Shown one piece after another: positions 42,168 through 51,500 of a stretch of 64,000 nt of DNA. Both the position numbers and the translations under genes were made by a program. The stretch comes from Armatimonadota bacterium (GTDB taxonomy: Bacteria > Armatimonadota > Fimbriimonadia > Fimbriimonadales > Fimbriimonadaceae): contig JANYCU010000037.1 in assembly GCA_025360125.1 (NCBI GenBank), forward strand, positions 1-64,000, written 5' to 3'. A model generated the notes under the pieces. It did no database searches. It was not told the origin of the DNA and worked only from the letters and a program-made list of their open reading frames with translations. How positions within the stretch are numbered: position 1 is the first letter of the stretch; the number at the start of each line of letters is the position of its first letter.

Positions 42168-42632
42168 GTGGATATTGGCTTAGTCAAAGATCTTTCAATC
42201 ATTGTAGGTGGCACCATTGCGTTCATTACGCTTTGGCAGGGCTTGTTTCAATACGCCCGACAGAACCACGCGAACCGAGCAAACCAACTCATCTCCATGC
42301 GTCGCCGTTTCCTCGAGGAGAAGTCCTTTCAGGCGATTTTGACCAAAATCCACGACGGATGCCCGGAGATTGGAAAAGTCTCTATCCAGGATCGTCGAAA
42401 CCTCGTGGGCTATTTTGAAGAGGTTGCATTGATGATGCACTCCGGCCTTATTCGGCCAGAAGTTACCCACTACATGTTTGGCTATTACGTCATCCTCATC
42501 GACGACTGCAAGCAGTTTTGGGAAGGGCTGGAGCGAGAGAGTGACTATTGGGTGGTTTTCCGCGCCTTTGCCGCCCGAATGCGCAGCATGCCGATCAGCT
42601 CGTCGGTCAAGCACGGCGAAATCAAGATTTAG
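42168..42632 (+). CDS. Conserved hypothetical single-span membrane protein
   Basis: 154 residues from a GTG start, 7 bases after the AlkZ-like gene. One N-terminal span (DLSIIVGGTIAFITLWQGLF) is followed by a helical cytoplasmic domain with A-N-R-A-N-Q-L-I-S-M-R-R-R-F and F-E-E-V-A-L-M-M. The pattern resembles DUF4760-type proteins but I cannot confirm it. Its 3' end overlaps a convergent YjbR gene by 11 bases. Confidence 0.6.
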   Translation: MDIGLVKDLSIIVGGTIAFITLWQGLFQYARQNHANRANQLISMRRRFLEEKSFQAILTKIHDGCPEIGKVSIQDRRNLVGYFEEVALMMHSGLIRPEVTHYMFGYYVILIDDCKQFWEGLERESDYWVVFRAFAARMRSMPISSSVKHGEIKI

Positions 42633-42954
42633 GCCCGCGTCTAAACTTCACCTTAGCCGGAGCATCGTCCCACGATGCTTGAATCAACTCCCTCGCCAAC
42701 TCAGGACTCAAGAGTTCGAGATTCGCATGCAACGCAGGGTAGTCGTTGAAGTGGGGAGTGGTGTACAAAACATCTGGGTAGCGATCAAGCTTGTCGTCGA
42801 TTTCATCCCAACTCATCTTTATGCAAAGCAGGACGCCCTTTTTGAGCCAAAACATCGACTGACCATCGCGACTAAAGCTCGGACCGCTGGTGCCCATTGC
42901 CTCCGCGGTGCCGGGCAGGGTCAAGGCGATATTGACGAAGTCGTCGTAGGTCAT
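42622..42954 (-). CDS. MmcQ/YjbR family protein (paralogue A)
   Basis: 110 residues from the ATG at 42954. The pattern T-Y-D-D-F-V-N-I-A-L-T-L-P-G-T, then M-F-W-L-K-K and D-V-L-Y-T-T-P-H-F-N-D-Y-P with a final L-I-Q-A-S-W is the MmcQ/YjbR fold, a small CyaY-like domain said to bind DNA. It starts 5 bases after a related gene at 42960-43286, so the pair is a tandem duplication in one operon. Confidence 0.85.
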   Translation of the reverse strand: MTYDDFVNIALTLPGTAEAMGTSGPSFSRDGQSMFWLKKGVLLCIKMSWDEIDDKLDRYPDVLYTTPHFNDYPALHANLELLSPELARELIQASWDDAPAKVKFRRGPKS

Positions 42955-42959
42955 AGTCG

Positions 42960-43286
42960 TTATTCCTTGCTTCGCTTGTCGGGTATGGGCGCAAATTCCC
43001 AAGAAGCAGCGATCAATTCCTCCGCCAAATTAATGGGAAGATTTTCAAGTCGGGCGAGAACCGCCGGATAGCCTTCGTAATGTGGAGTCTTGTAAAGCAC
43101 CATGGGGTTGGCAGTCATGAGTCGATCATGCGTTTCCCAATCGAGCCGAACGACGATGTGTTCCCCATCATTACCGAGCCGAAGCATAAACCGCTTCTTT
43201 CGCTTGAGCGCCGGAGTGCCCCACGCCATCGTGTCGATGACGTCTGGTTTGGTCAATCCAATTTGAATGATATCGTCATAGGTCAT
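42960..43286 (-). CDS. MmcQ/YjbR family protein (paralogue B)
   Basis: 108 residues from the ATG at 43286. T-Y-D-D-I-I-Q-I-G-L-T-K-P, then A-W-G-T-P-A-L-K-R and M-V-L-Y-K-T-P-H-Y-E-G-Y-P with L-I-A-A-S-W match its downstream paralogue at about the family length. Function in this organism is unknown. A zinc-ribbon microprotein gene ends 28 bases upstream on the same strand. Confidence 0.85.
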   Translation of the reverse strand: MTYDDIIQIGLTKPDVIDTMAWGTPALKRKKRFMLRLGNDGEHIVVRLDWETHDRLMTANPMVLYKTPHYEGYPAVLARLENLPINLAEELIAASWEFAPIPDKRSKE

Positions 43287-43314
43287 GGTCGTTAGCAAAG
43301 GACTCCGTACATTG

Positions 43315-43425
43315 TTAACAACCGCCGAAATGCTTTGCCGTGGGGACTTCCACGTTCGCACTCTGCCCACATCGAGGACAAAACGCGAGTTCGATGGGCT
43401 CCCCGCAATTCTTGCACTGTTTCAT
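43315..43425 (-). CDS. 36-residue zinc-ribbon microprotein
   Basis: ATG at 43425 to TAA at 43315. The peptide begins MKQCKNCGEPIELAF, then C-P-R-C-G-Q-S: two CxxC knuckles spaced as in a rubredoxin-like zinc ribbon, followed by a short tail ending in Cys. It is too short for normal gene finders. Zinc ribbons of this kind usually occur fused to other proteins, so a free one is notable. It precedes the two YjbR genes on the same strand and may be their first operon member. Confidence 0.65.
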   Translation of the reverse strand: MKQCKNCGEPIELAFCPRCGQSANVEVPTAKHFGGC

Positions 43426-43760
43426 CGATGACACCGGATTGCCCCAATGTTATCCCATAAACTAATCTCCTAATAACGCCACCAATTGCACTAAGTGTCG
43501 ATCGCGAGGTCAGATGCTGAATGGCTTTGCACGAATGCTTACTCATGCCAAAGGACCGACCCCGAAGGGGTCACAGACATTAGCCGGGGTGTCGTAGCAC
43601 CATGAGCCTAAGCGAAATGAAAGCGAAGACCCCCGGAGAGGTCGAAACAGTCTTAGGTCCAAGGTCGCTCCAAAAGTCTTCGAAACTTGGTCAACTCTGA
43701 GAGCGACCCCGGCTGTTACAGCCGCATCTCTTAAAAGACGGGGTACCAATAATTTAGATA
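43426..43760. other. Gene-free stretch with a structured repeat-like element
   Basis: 335 bases with no convincing gene. The right two-thirds hold the element at 43558-43724. The left third (43430-43550) is the likely promoter region of the zinc-ribbon/YjbR genes. Open frames here have composition unlike neighbouring proteins and no recognisable motif. Confidence 0.6.
43558..43724 (+). repeat. Multi-stem structured element (repeat or RNA candidate)
   Basis: GACCCC, loop GAA, GGGGTC (43558-43572) is followed by AGCCGGGGT (43582-43590), complementary to ACCCCGGCT (43706-43714). Between them CCTAAG (43607-43612) pairs with CTTAGG (43652-43657), CCAAG (43659-43663) with CTTGG (43686-43690), and GGTCGCTC (43663-43670) with GAGCGACC (43701-43708); some of these exclude one another. 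It ends in CGGCTG-TTA-CAGCCG. The opening CCCCGAAGGGG plus TTAGCC resembles 5481-5531. Confidence 0.6.
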
Positions 43761-45119
43761 CTAAACCACTTCAGCCAAGCCAAACCGTGCATGGAGCAGC
43801 TTTACCGTGCGCATCGTGTCCGCTTCAGGAACCAACACGCTGAGCGAGAAGTCCGAATCCGATGTCTGTAAAACACCGATCTGCTCGTCCTCCAATACCT
43901 CAAGCGCTCGCAAGAAGACTCCCGGCTGCTGCATGTACTCATGCCCTACTACGCTCACCATTGAGCAGCCTTCGGTCAGTTTTGCCGCCACCCGCCGCAC
44001 CTCTCCAAGGCTCTCCAGAAGCTTGACTTGGGTTTCGACTTCCGGCGTGGCTTTGCCGAGTTGGAACACGTAAACCACGCGGGAATCGCTGTCGCCGACC
44101 GGAATGACCAGTCCGTCAAGCACATCTTGAACGATTGCATATTGGTCGCGCGGAACCGCAAAACCCGTCGATTCTGGGCTGACATTGAGCATGAAAAGCT
44201 GAACTCCGTACCGCTCCATCGTGCCATAAATACTCGCCTCAAGGGTTCCCCGGTGAGTTTTTTCCGAAGCGCTTAAGTCGAACTGAAGAAAAACCAGTTT
44301 TCCGGTGTGGGTGACGCCCGTAACTCTGCGTCCAGGAAACTTGTCTCGGCTCACGATTTCGGTGCCAATATCATCGCTAAAGGTGTTCTTGACCCACAGC
44401 GGGATGTTGTAATTCATCGCAATTTCGGCGGCGCGTGGGTGAACAACTTTCGCGCCAAGGTGAGCGATTTCGGCGACCTCGTCGTAGGTTACTTGTCGCA
44501 GAGTTGGAGCTTCTTTGACCGCGTCTGGGTCGGCGGTTTTGACTCCGTCAACATCAGTATAAATCTCGACCGCGGTGGCGTGCATCGCTGCGCCAAGAGC
44601 CGAGGCGGTAGTATCGGATCCACCACGTCCAAGGGTGGTTAACTCTCCGCCTGGCAAAGTTCGATCTTCGGAGAAGACGCCCTGGAACCCGCAAACGACC
44701 GGAATTGCGCCCTGATCGATGCACTTGAAAAGCGCAGTAGGATTGATCGAAACGATTCGAGCATTGCCAAAAACTCCGTCGGTACGAATTCCGGCTTGTC
44801 CGCCTCGAAACGCCATTGCGGTGTGTCCCAGAGTCTTGAGCGTATGGGCAAAAATAACCGAGCTCATGATTTCGCCGCAGGCGATGAGGAGGTCCAACTC
44901 TCGCGGGTCTGGCTCGACCGTCGGGTCAATTTCCTTGAGCAAATTAATAAACGTATCGGTGGCGTAAGGCATGCCGCGTCGACCGATAGCGCTGACAACT
45001 ACCACGGGCTGGATGCCTTTTTCTTTGGCACTGATGACCCGCATCGCTGAGATCATTCGGGCTTCGGGCGTTGCGACGCTGGTGCCGCCAAACTTCATGA
45101 CGTGAACGTTATGAGCCAT
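43761..45119 (-). CDS. lysC: Aspartate kinase
   Basis: 452 residues from the ATG at 45119, where V-M-K-F-G-G-T-S-V gives the normal beginning. VVVVSAIGRRGMPY, L-L-I-A-C-G-E-I, the G-R-G-G-S-D-T-T-A ATP loop, Y-T-D-V-D-G-V and A-K-V-V-H-P-R-A-A are all present. Two ACT domains follow from about residue 300 (GKLVFLQFDLSASEKTHRGT, then CSMVSVVGHEYMQQPGVFLR). It phosphorylates aspartate, the entry to Lys/Met/Thr synthesis; dapB and metY are in the same window. The 5' end overlaps by 11 bases an upstream gene for a stand-alone ACT protein, so the two are made together. Confidence 0.93.
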   Translation of the reverse strand: MAHNVHVMKFGGTSVATPEARMISAMRVISAKEKGIQPVVVVSAIGRRGMPYATDTFINLLKEIDPTVEPDPRELDLLIACGEIMSSVIFAHTLKTLGHTAMAFRGGQAGIRTDGVFGNARIVSINPTALFKCIDQGAIPVVCGFQGVFSEDRTLPGGELTTLGRGGSDTTASALGAAMHATAVEIYTDVDGVKTADPDAVKEAPTLRQVTYDEVAEIAHLGAKVVHPRAAEIAMNYNIPLWVKNTFSDDIGTEIVSRDKFPGRRVTGVTHTGKLVFLQFDLSASEKTHRGTLEASIYGTMERYGVQLFMLNVSPESTGFAVPRDQYAIVQDVLDGLVIPVGDSDSRVVYVFQLGKATPEVETQVKLLESLGEVRRVAAKLTEGCSMVSVVGHEYMQQPGVFLRALEVLEDEQIGVLQTSDSDFSLSVLVPEADTMRTVKLLHARFGLAEVV

Positions 45120-45621
45120 TGACGCCTCCCTTTTCGATGAGTGACTTGAACCGTTCGGCTTGGCTCTCGTCAGTGACAATGAGGATTCGATCATGCATAT
45201 CTGAAGCGTGGTCAACCGTGATTCCGGTCTCGATAACTTGGCGAAGAATTCCTGCGATCATGCCTTCCTCGTCTCGCATGTTCACCGCATGGACGAGCAC
45301 AATTCCTCGGCCCGTCGCCAACTGATTCTTGATGTTGGCTTTGGTGAGCGTGTCCGCAATGAGTTGGGTTTGGTCGGCGGGGATCACAAATGACATTCCC
45401 GTCGGGGTCAGCTTTAGAAAGTCGAGGCTGATTTTGGCGTCGGCGACGACTTTCATCACCTTTAGTCGACTTTTCGATGTGGGACTATCGAGGTCCAGAA
45501 TGTGAACCTGGGTCAATCCAGTTCGAACTTCGACGTGGCTGATACCGCGCTGTTTTTCGAAATCGGTTTCGGAGATCTGGCTTTTTGAAAACGAGCTCGG
45601 TGATCCGGTTTGTTGCGTCAT
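45109..45621 (-). CDS. Stand-alone double-ACT regulatory protein
   Basis: 170 residues from the ATG at 45621 (45642 is possible). After a 30-residue Ser/Gln-rich N-terminus two ACT folds are seen: VRTGLTQVHILDLDSPTSKS through P-T-G-M-S-F-V-I-P, and RGIVLVHAVNMRDEEGMIAG through M-H-D-R-I-L-I-V-T. These resemble the ACT domains of aspartokinase itself, where they bind the feedback amino acid. Its overlap with lysC suggests a separate regulatory subunit (inference). Confidence 0.75.
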   Translation of the reverse strand: MTQQTGSPSSFSKSQISETDFEKQRGISHVEVRTGLTQVHILDLDSPTSKSRLKVMKVVADAKISLDFLKLTPTGMSFVIPADQTQLIADTLTKANIKNQLATGRGIVLVHAVNMRDEEGMIAGILRQVIETGITVDHASDMHDRILIVTDESQAERFKSLIEKGGVNGS

Positions 45622-45689
45622 TCCTTTATCTTTTCCCCGCATGACTCCGAAGGCAAAACAGGAGTTGGGGAACCTAAATAGGATACCTG

Positions 45690-47663
45690 CTATTCGATTT
45701 TGAAGAGAAACCGAGTCTTGGAAAACGCGGTAACCAGAGTGATTTTCTTTGCCGCGACCGCTTCGGCAAACAGCACTCGCCACTTGTCCCGCTCGTCAAG
45801 CATTGCCTTCGTTCGAATGTCGGCAGGATAAGGAGTTGCGACGCCAATCGTGGCATCTGATTGCAAACCCATCGCTTCGTCAAATCGCTTTTCGGCTTCG
45901 GGGTCGAGCTTAAGGTACTTATTCGTCACGTATGCATGCGAAATGTTGAGCTTTTTCAGGTTCGATACGAAGGCGTCGGCTGTCGTAATGTTCGCGTAAT
46001 CTAGCTCGGTGGTGTGTCCGGGGCCCGCCCAGAAATACGGCTTGTCTAGGTAGTAACCAAATACCTCGTCGAACAAGGCAACTTTGGTGATATTTGGGTC
46101 GGCATTGATAGCTTTCGACAACGCGTAGGTATCAACATGCCCCTTGTCCAGGCTGCCGTCCTCGCGCTTAAAGCCACCCAAGAACTCGTCGCGGGTGAAA
46201 GCACCGATAAGAACCGGAAGTCGCTCCGCAAACATACTGCTGCCGTTTGTCGAGACCCAAATCGAAGCGATGACCTGCAACGTAACCGCTCCCATAACCA
46301 GCTTGCTCATAGGTTTCCACTCCAATGCGATGGCCACGAAATAAAGCATTGGGACCACCAGAGTGAGGATGTATCGGCTTTGCTGGCTGAGGGCAAACCA
46401 AGCAACCAGTTGGAGCAAAATCATCAACGCCAATGATTTATCGAACTTACTGGTCAACCCCCTAACGATCCCTATCACGGCTCCGGCGACGACGGCAAAC
46501 CCCAGCGAGACGAAGGCGAAACCGTTTCCGATGGCGGGTTGAGGATTCGTGAATCTCCCAGGCGAGGTCACGAGACCAAAAAGGCTTTGACCCAAGTTCG
46601 CGATTCCGTGGTAGCCAAAAGTCTTTTGCTCATCCGCGTAGATGTCTCCATTAAATTTGTCCCAATTCTTGCCGCCAAACACGCCGAAGAAGAAGGGGTA
46701 GACCGGGTTGCCAACGAGGATCCAATTCTTGATGTACCAAAAGCTTGAAAGCACTGCGGCGAGCCCACCCATCTTCACCGCTCCAAGTTTGTCGGCCTTG
46801 TTGATCAGGAGCAGCACCACGAGCGAGGCGATGAAGATCGCCTGAAGTCCGGTGTATTTGGAGCCCGCTGCGAAGGAAAGTAGAACAGCGGCAAGGATGA
46901 GGTCAGCCTTCTCCCGCTTCTCGATGTACTGGGCCGCGAACACAAACCCGAATCCCGCAAATAGTCCGTTGGCGACGTCGATATAGGCGGTTCCGCTCTC
47001 CCACATTACCATTGGAATACTGGCAAACGCGATCGTACAAAGCCAAGCGGCAGTTGCGTTAAATCGATCCCGGATGAATCCAGAAATAGCGATTGCGCCG
47101 TAAACCGTGAACCACCAGGTAAAGGTCTTTGCGGCCGTTTGGCCTCCGATGAGTTCGCCGACGGTGAACCACGAGTCAACTGCTCCGGGGAAATTACTGT
47201 GATGGATATAAGAGATTGAACTTGCGTGTCCTTGCTGAATCCATAGTTTGGGAACGGCCAGGTGATACGCGATCGAATCCCAGTCAAGAGAAGTGGATGG
47301 AGTTATGACCCCTATTAACGAAATCAATCCAAGTAGGATGGCGCAACAGGCGAAGATCATCGATATGTCATAAAGTGGTCTCGGATTCTTCGGCACTGGT
47401 TGCTTCGGCAAGCCTTTAAACCAAACTGCGGTGCAGATTCCACTGACAACGGCGACTAAGATAACCGACCATAACGCAACCGCCCCGGGAATCAGAAAGA
47501 GCATTCCCAAGAGAGTGCCTACCGCTCCGAGCCCGATGAGTCCGGCCAAGCCGAACATCAAGTCGCCCTTTATATCTTGCCGGGCGAGCCGCAAAATCAA
47601 TCCGCCTGCCCCAATTGGCAGAACGGCCAACACACTCGCCATCAAGAACTTCAAAAGCTCCAC
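45690..47663 (-). CDS. Multi-span glycosyltransferase-like membrane protein (GT39/ArnT type)
   Basis: 657 residues from a GTG start, about 12-13 spans and a C-terminal soluble domain of some 170 residues. After the first spans comes TSLDWDSIAYHLAVPKLWIQ, the acidic loop (D-x-D) of polyprenyl-phosphate-dependent glycosyltransferases, and FWYIKNWILVGNPVYP is another family mark. Such enzymes use polyprenyl-linked sugars on the outer face of the membrane; a GT2 enzyme that could supply them is at 22201. The acceptor is unknown. It is divergent from an ABC-2 permease gene. Confidence 0.75.
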   Translation of the reverse strand: MELLKFLMASVLAVLPIGAGGLILRLARQDIKGDLMFGLAGLIGLGAVGTLLGMLFLIPGAVALWSVILVAVVSGICTAVWFKGLPKQPVPKNPRPLYDISMIFACCAILLGLISLIGVITPSTSLDWDSIAYHLAVPKLWIQQGHASSISYIHHSNFPGAVDSWFTVGELIGGQTAAKTFTWWFTVYGAIAISGFIRDRFNATAAWLCTIAFASIPMVMWESGTAYIDVANGLFAGFGFVFAAQYIEKREKADLILAAVLLSFAAGSKYTGLQAIFIASLVVLLLINKADKLGAVKMGGLAAVLSSFWYIKNWILVGNPVYPFFFGVFGGKNWDKFNGDIYADEQKTFGYHGIANLGQSLFGLVTSPGRFTNPQPAIGNGFAFVSLGFAVVAGAVIGIVRGLTSKFDKSLALMILLQLVAWFALSQQSRYILTLVVPMLYFVAIALEWKPMSKLVMGAVTLQVIASIWVSTNGSSMFAERLPVLIGAFTRDEFLGGFKREDGSLDKGHVDTYALSKAINADPNITKVALFDEVFGYYLDKPYFWAGPGHTTELDYANITTADAFVSNLKKLNISHAYVTNKYLKLDPEAEKRFDEAMGLQSDATIGVATPYPADIRTKAMLDERDKWRVLFAEAVAAKKITLVTAFSKTRFLFKIE

Positions 47664-47678
47664 GAATCAAAGTATGCT
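47650..47678 (+). promoter_or_regulatory. Promoter of the ABC-2 permease gene (leaderless)
   Basis: TTCAAA (47650-47655), 17-base spacer, TATGCT (47673-47678), then 8 bases to GTG at 47687. It overlaps the 5' end of the divergent GT39-like gene. Confidence 0.5.
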
Positions 47679-47686
47679 TCAAAACG

Positions 47687-48466
47687 GTGCGCCACTACTG
47701 GAGGATTTACCGAACGTTTTTCAAAAGCTCCTTTGCCCGGGAGCTTCAGTTTCGCGTGAATTTCATCGCCAAGATGCTCCAAAACACGGTCTGGTTTGGC
47801 TTCTTCCTCGTCGTCCTCTTCGTGGTCTACGCCAACGTCAAAACCATTGCGGGTTGGGACCGCCGAGAAGCCCAGATTCTCGGCGCGACCCTCTACATCG
47901 TTAGCAGTCTCAACAACCTACTGGCTGCGTCGCTGCTTGAGATTCCCAACCACGTTCGCCAAGGGACGCTCGACTTCATTCTCACCAAACCCGTCGATTC
48001 TCAGTTCTGGGTGAGCGTTCGCAAGTTCAATTTTGCCGAAGTCGGCTCTCTCCTCGGCGGCATAGTGCTGGTATCGGTATCCCTTATCGGCATCCATCCG
48101 TCGTTCACCCAGTTCGCCCTGTACGTCGTCGGAATCGTCTGCGCCGTCGTTAACCTCTACGGTTTCCAACTCATGCTCATGACGACGGGAATCTATTTCA
48201 TCCGGGTTGACAACCTTTGGGTGCTCGGCGAAACCATGACGGGCCTCGGGCGGTATCCGATGGACATTTATCCAACCGGACTGCGATACCTGCTCACCTT
48301 CATTCTTCCGGTTGCGTTCTTCGCCTATTTTCCTGCCCTGCAATTGGTGCGCCAGCCAAGCTTCCTAGTTGCGGGCGAAGCGATTTTGTTGGCCATCGTG
48401 TTCTTCTTTCTTAGTCGCATTTGGTGGCGGTACTCGATGAAGCATTACGCCAGCGCAAGTTCCTAA
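47687..48466 (+). CDS. ABC-2 type permease (PF06182-like)
   Basis: 259 residues from the GTG at 47687, which gives the family-typical N-terminus R-H-Y-W-R-I-Y-R-T-F-F-K-S-S-F-A. Six spans with FILTKPVDSQFWVS in the cytoplasmic loop and YPTGLRYLLTFILPVAFFAY near span 5. Proteins of this family normally work as a pair of permeases with a separate ATPase, for export of an unknown compound; neither partner is adjacent. Earlier in-frame codons (from 47615) would give an unusual, Arg/Pro-rich leader and were rejected. Confidence 0.78.
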   Translation: MRHYWRIYRTFFKSSFARELQFRVNFIAKMLQNTVWFGFFLVVLFVVYANVKTIAGWDRREAQILGATLYIVSSLNNLLAASLLEIPNHVRQGTLDFILTKPVDSQFWVSVRKFNFAEVGSLLGGIVLVSVSLIGIHPSFTQFALYVVGIVCAVVNLYGFQLMLMTTGIYFIRVDNLWVLGETMTGLGRYPMDIYPTGLRYLLTFILPVAFFAYFPALQLVRQPSFLVAGEAILLAIVFFFLSRIWWRYSMKHYASASS

Positions 48467-48528
48467 TTCAGGGCAATGGCTCGCTACGCTATCGCGATGG
48501 CAAGGGGAAAGGCGCCTGAACAATTTCA

Positions 48529-48557
48529 TTGACTAACCAGTCAAGACAGCTTAAACT
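48529..48557 (+). promoter_or_regulatory. Promoter of the GH2 gene (leaderless type)
   Basis: TTGACT (48529-48534), 17-base spacer, TAAACT (48552-48557), 8 bases to ATG at 48566. This is the best -35/-10 pair in the window. The AGGA directly touching the ATG is too close to serve as a ribosome site. Confidence 0.65.
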
Positions 48558-48565
48558 AAGCAGGA

Positions 48566-51500
48566 ATGGTTGCCCGTCTGTCCCTCATTATTTTCTGTCT
48601 TTGCACCATGTGGGGAACCGCATTTGGTCAGCGCAACAACTTGGCAAATTTGGCCCACGCCAGCGCCTCCGAATTCCAGCCCGGTCTTCCGCCAGAACTC
48701 GGCAACGACGGGAAGGAAAACACGCGATGGTCAGGCATCCCTGGTCATACTTCCGGACTCTGGTATCAACTCGAATGGAGCACGAAGGTCTCGGTTCGGC
48801 AAATCGTGGTCAAGCAATATGCGCGCTACTCCCACGAATGGGACGTCCAGATTTGGGACGACCAGACCAACGATTGGCGAACGATCAAACACGACGGAAA
48901 AGCTGGCGAACCTCTTCCTTTGGTTGTACTTGACACTCTCGACGCAAGCATCACCACTCAAAAACTGCGCATCGGCAATATCACGAACGGACCAAGCTTC
49001 AACGAAGTCGAAGTGTATGACTCCGTTGCGGTCTATCCCAATGTTTTGAACCTGGCCTCCGACCTGCGCGGCAACTTTGTCGGCATGGTGTGCGACGCCT
49101 TCGGCTCAAGCCCAACCGCCGGAAAGACGGTCAACATTACCTGCCAAACCAACCACGGTTCGGTCGTCTCTTCGACGGTAACCGATGTTAACGGGATGTT
49201 CTTCACCAAGATGCCGGTCGGCCTCAAAGGCGATGTCATGGCCGAATTTGATGGCCATCGCCAAGGGTTCCCTTGGACCAAGTTTCAGCGTGCCGTGACT
49301 CCCCTTGACCCCAAACAAACGATTACCAACCTGGCCGCGGGTTGGAAGTTCCAAGCCGACCCGCCAGTTGGGTTCCAAAAGCAGTCGTTCAATGACTCGG
49401 GATGGAATGCCATAAAAGTCCCCGCCCACTGGGAAATGGAAGGTCACCGCGCGAAAACCGGAATCGGTGGATACCGCGTCCACTTCAAGGCTCCGGCAGG
49501 GACCGGACGATTGATGCTGCGGTTCGACGGCGTCTACAGCGGGGCCGATGTCTGGGTCAACAGCACTCCGGTTGCTCGTCACCTGGGCGGGTTTACGCCG
49601 TTCGAAACCGACATTTCCGGTCTCATCCAACCCGGTGACAACGTCATCGCGGTTCGAGCGGTCGAGCACACGGTGGTGAGCGACCAAATGGACAAGATGA
49701 GCCAATACGCCGACTTCGGCCTTGGTGGGATCATGCGCAAAGTGACTCTGTTCCGGGTGCCTGAGGTTCATATTGAAGGGTACGAGCAGCGAACTTTGTA
49801 CGCAGGCTCCAGTGCACAGATTGTCGGGTCCGTTGCTTTTGTGAATTTGCTCAAGACCCCGTTTAAGGGCCAATTGTTCATCTTCCTTACCGACCCGAAC
49901 GGAACCATGGTTACTAATTCTCAAACGTCCGTCAGGCTAGGCGCAAATGACCGAACAGAGGTTCCGATTGCCCTATCAGTCAAGAACCCGAAAGGGTGGA
50001 ACGCCGAGCATCCGAACTTATACCACCTGGATTTTACGTTGGTGAAAGAAAGGCTGGTTGATCATGAACTAGCTCTCCGAGACTATACACTGAACCAACA
50101 AATCGGATTCCGCGAGACCAAAATCGATGGAACCAGAATCCTCATCAACAACACTCCGGTGAAGTTCAAAGGCACATGCCACCACGACCAGTATCCAACC
50201 ATGGGGCGGGCTGTCACTCCAGAACTCGAGCGGCTCGACCTCGACATGATCAAAGGCGCGAACCTGAATTCGGTGCGCACATCGCACTATCCCCCTTTGC
50301 CCGAGCTTATTGACCATGCCGACAAAATCGGCCTTTACGTCGAAGACGAAGCCGATTTCTGCTGGGTCGGAGCTTCGGATGACCTTCGTAACACGCCGCA
50401 AATCATCCAATTAACCGGGGAAATGCTGGCTCGAGACCGCAACCATCCAAGCGTTTTCATCTGGTCGATTGCCAACGAAAGCGAATATGGATTCGGTTTC
50501 CAACGAAGCCACGAATGGGTTCGAAAAGTCGATTCGAGCCGACCCACATCCGCGGCAACCACCGCTGACTTAGAGATCGCCACCCTGCACAATCCAATCT
50601 CCATTGCCAGGATGAACCGAGCCGAGACGCTGGATCGTCCAATGCTGTTCGACGAAGCATGGTGCATTTACCAAGGCATCTGGGGCGACGTGAACGAAAT
50701 GTGGGTTGACCCCGGCATTCGTGACTACTATGTCGAGCCCCTCAAAGGAATTTGGGATGTTTTCCTCAAGAGCAAAGTCACTCAAGGTTCGCAAATATGG
50801 GCGTGGTCCGATGACCTTTTCTGTGTCCCCGGGCGGGGTCTAGCGTACGGCCGCGGTACCACCCAAAACCACTTTGTTGAACGGGAATACACGATGCCAG
50901 GGCGAGGGATTGTCGGCGATGCCCCCTGGGGAGTTGTCGATGGATGGCGACGAGAAAAGCCCGAGTATTGGTACACCAAGCATCTCCAGTCGCCGATTCG
51001 GGTCGAGGAACATGACTTCATTTCTGGAACGCCTACGACGATCACGATTCATAACGACTACGATTTCACGAACCTATCCGAACTCCAATTCGAAGTCTCT
51101 TCGGACTCGAGCCGTTACGATTTCGTAACCGTGAAAATTGCCCCCCACTCGACTGGCGTCGTGACCATTCCCAGCCACACATCAAATCGACCGCTCACCC
51201 TGTCGGCATATACAATTAAGGACCGAAAGCTCGTTGACCGATGGCAATTCTCCCCGAAGACCAGGCCCACCTGGAACACCGCCGGACCCCGCCTCACGGT
51301 GACAGACGTCCCCATGCTCGCGGGCAATACCATCTCGGTTGACGGAGCAAAATTCCATTTGTCGTTTGATCGCGACAGCGGCACCCTCCGCGAGTGCTTC
51401 GCCAGCGGCGAGCCCACTTTGTTCGAGCTACCCAGCATCCACATTCTCCGCTCAGATTCTCCCACCAACGAACTGCCAGCCCGGACGAGTTGGCATGTCG

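Noticed and set aside
43292-43546. Minus-strand open frame overlapping the zinc-ribbon microprotein
   Set aside because: No motif; the microprotein frame has two CxxC knuckles and a clean start and stop.
43543-43749. Minus-strand open frame in the gene-free stretch
   Set aside because: It lies over the structured repeat and has no recognisable protein features.
48558-48565. AGGA next to the GH2 start as a Shine-Dalgarno site
   Set aside because: It touches the ATG, so the spacing is too short; the promoter position instead suggests a leaderless mRNA.
49106-49924. Minus-strand open frame inside the GH2 gene
   Set aside because: Shadow of the GH2 coding sequence.
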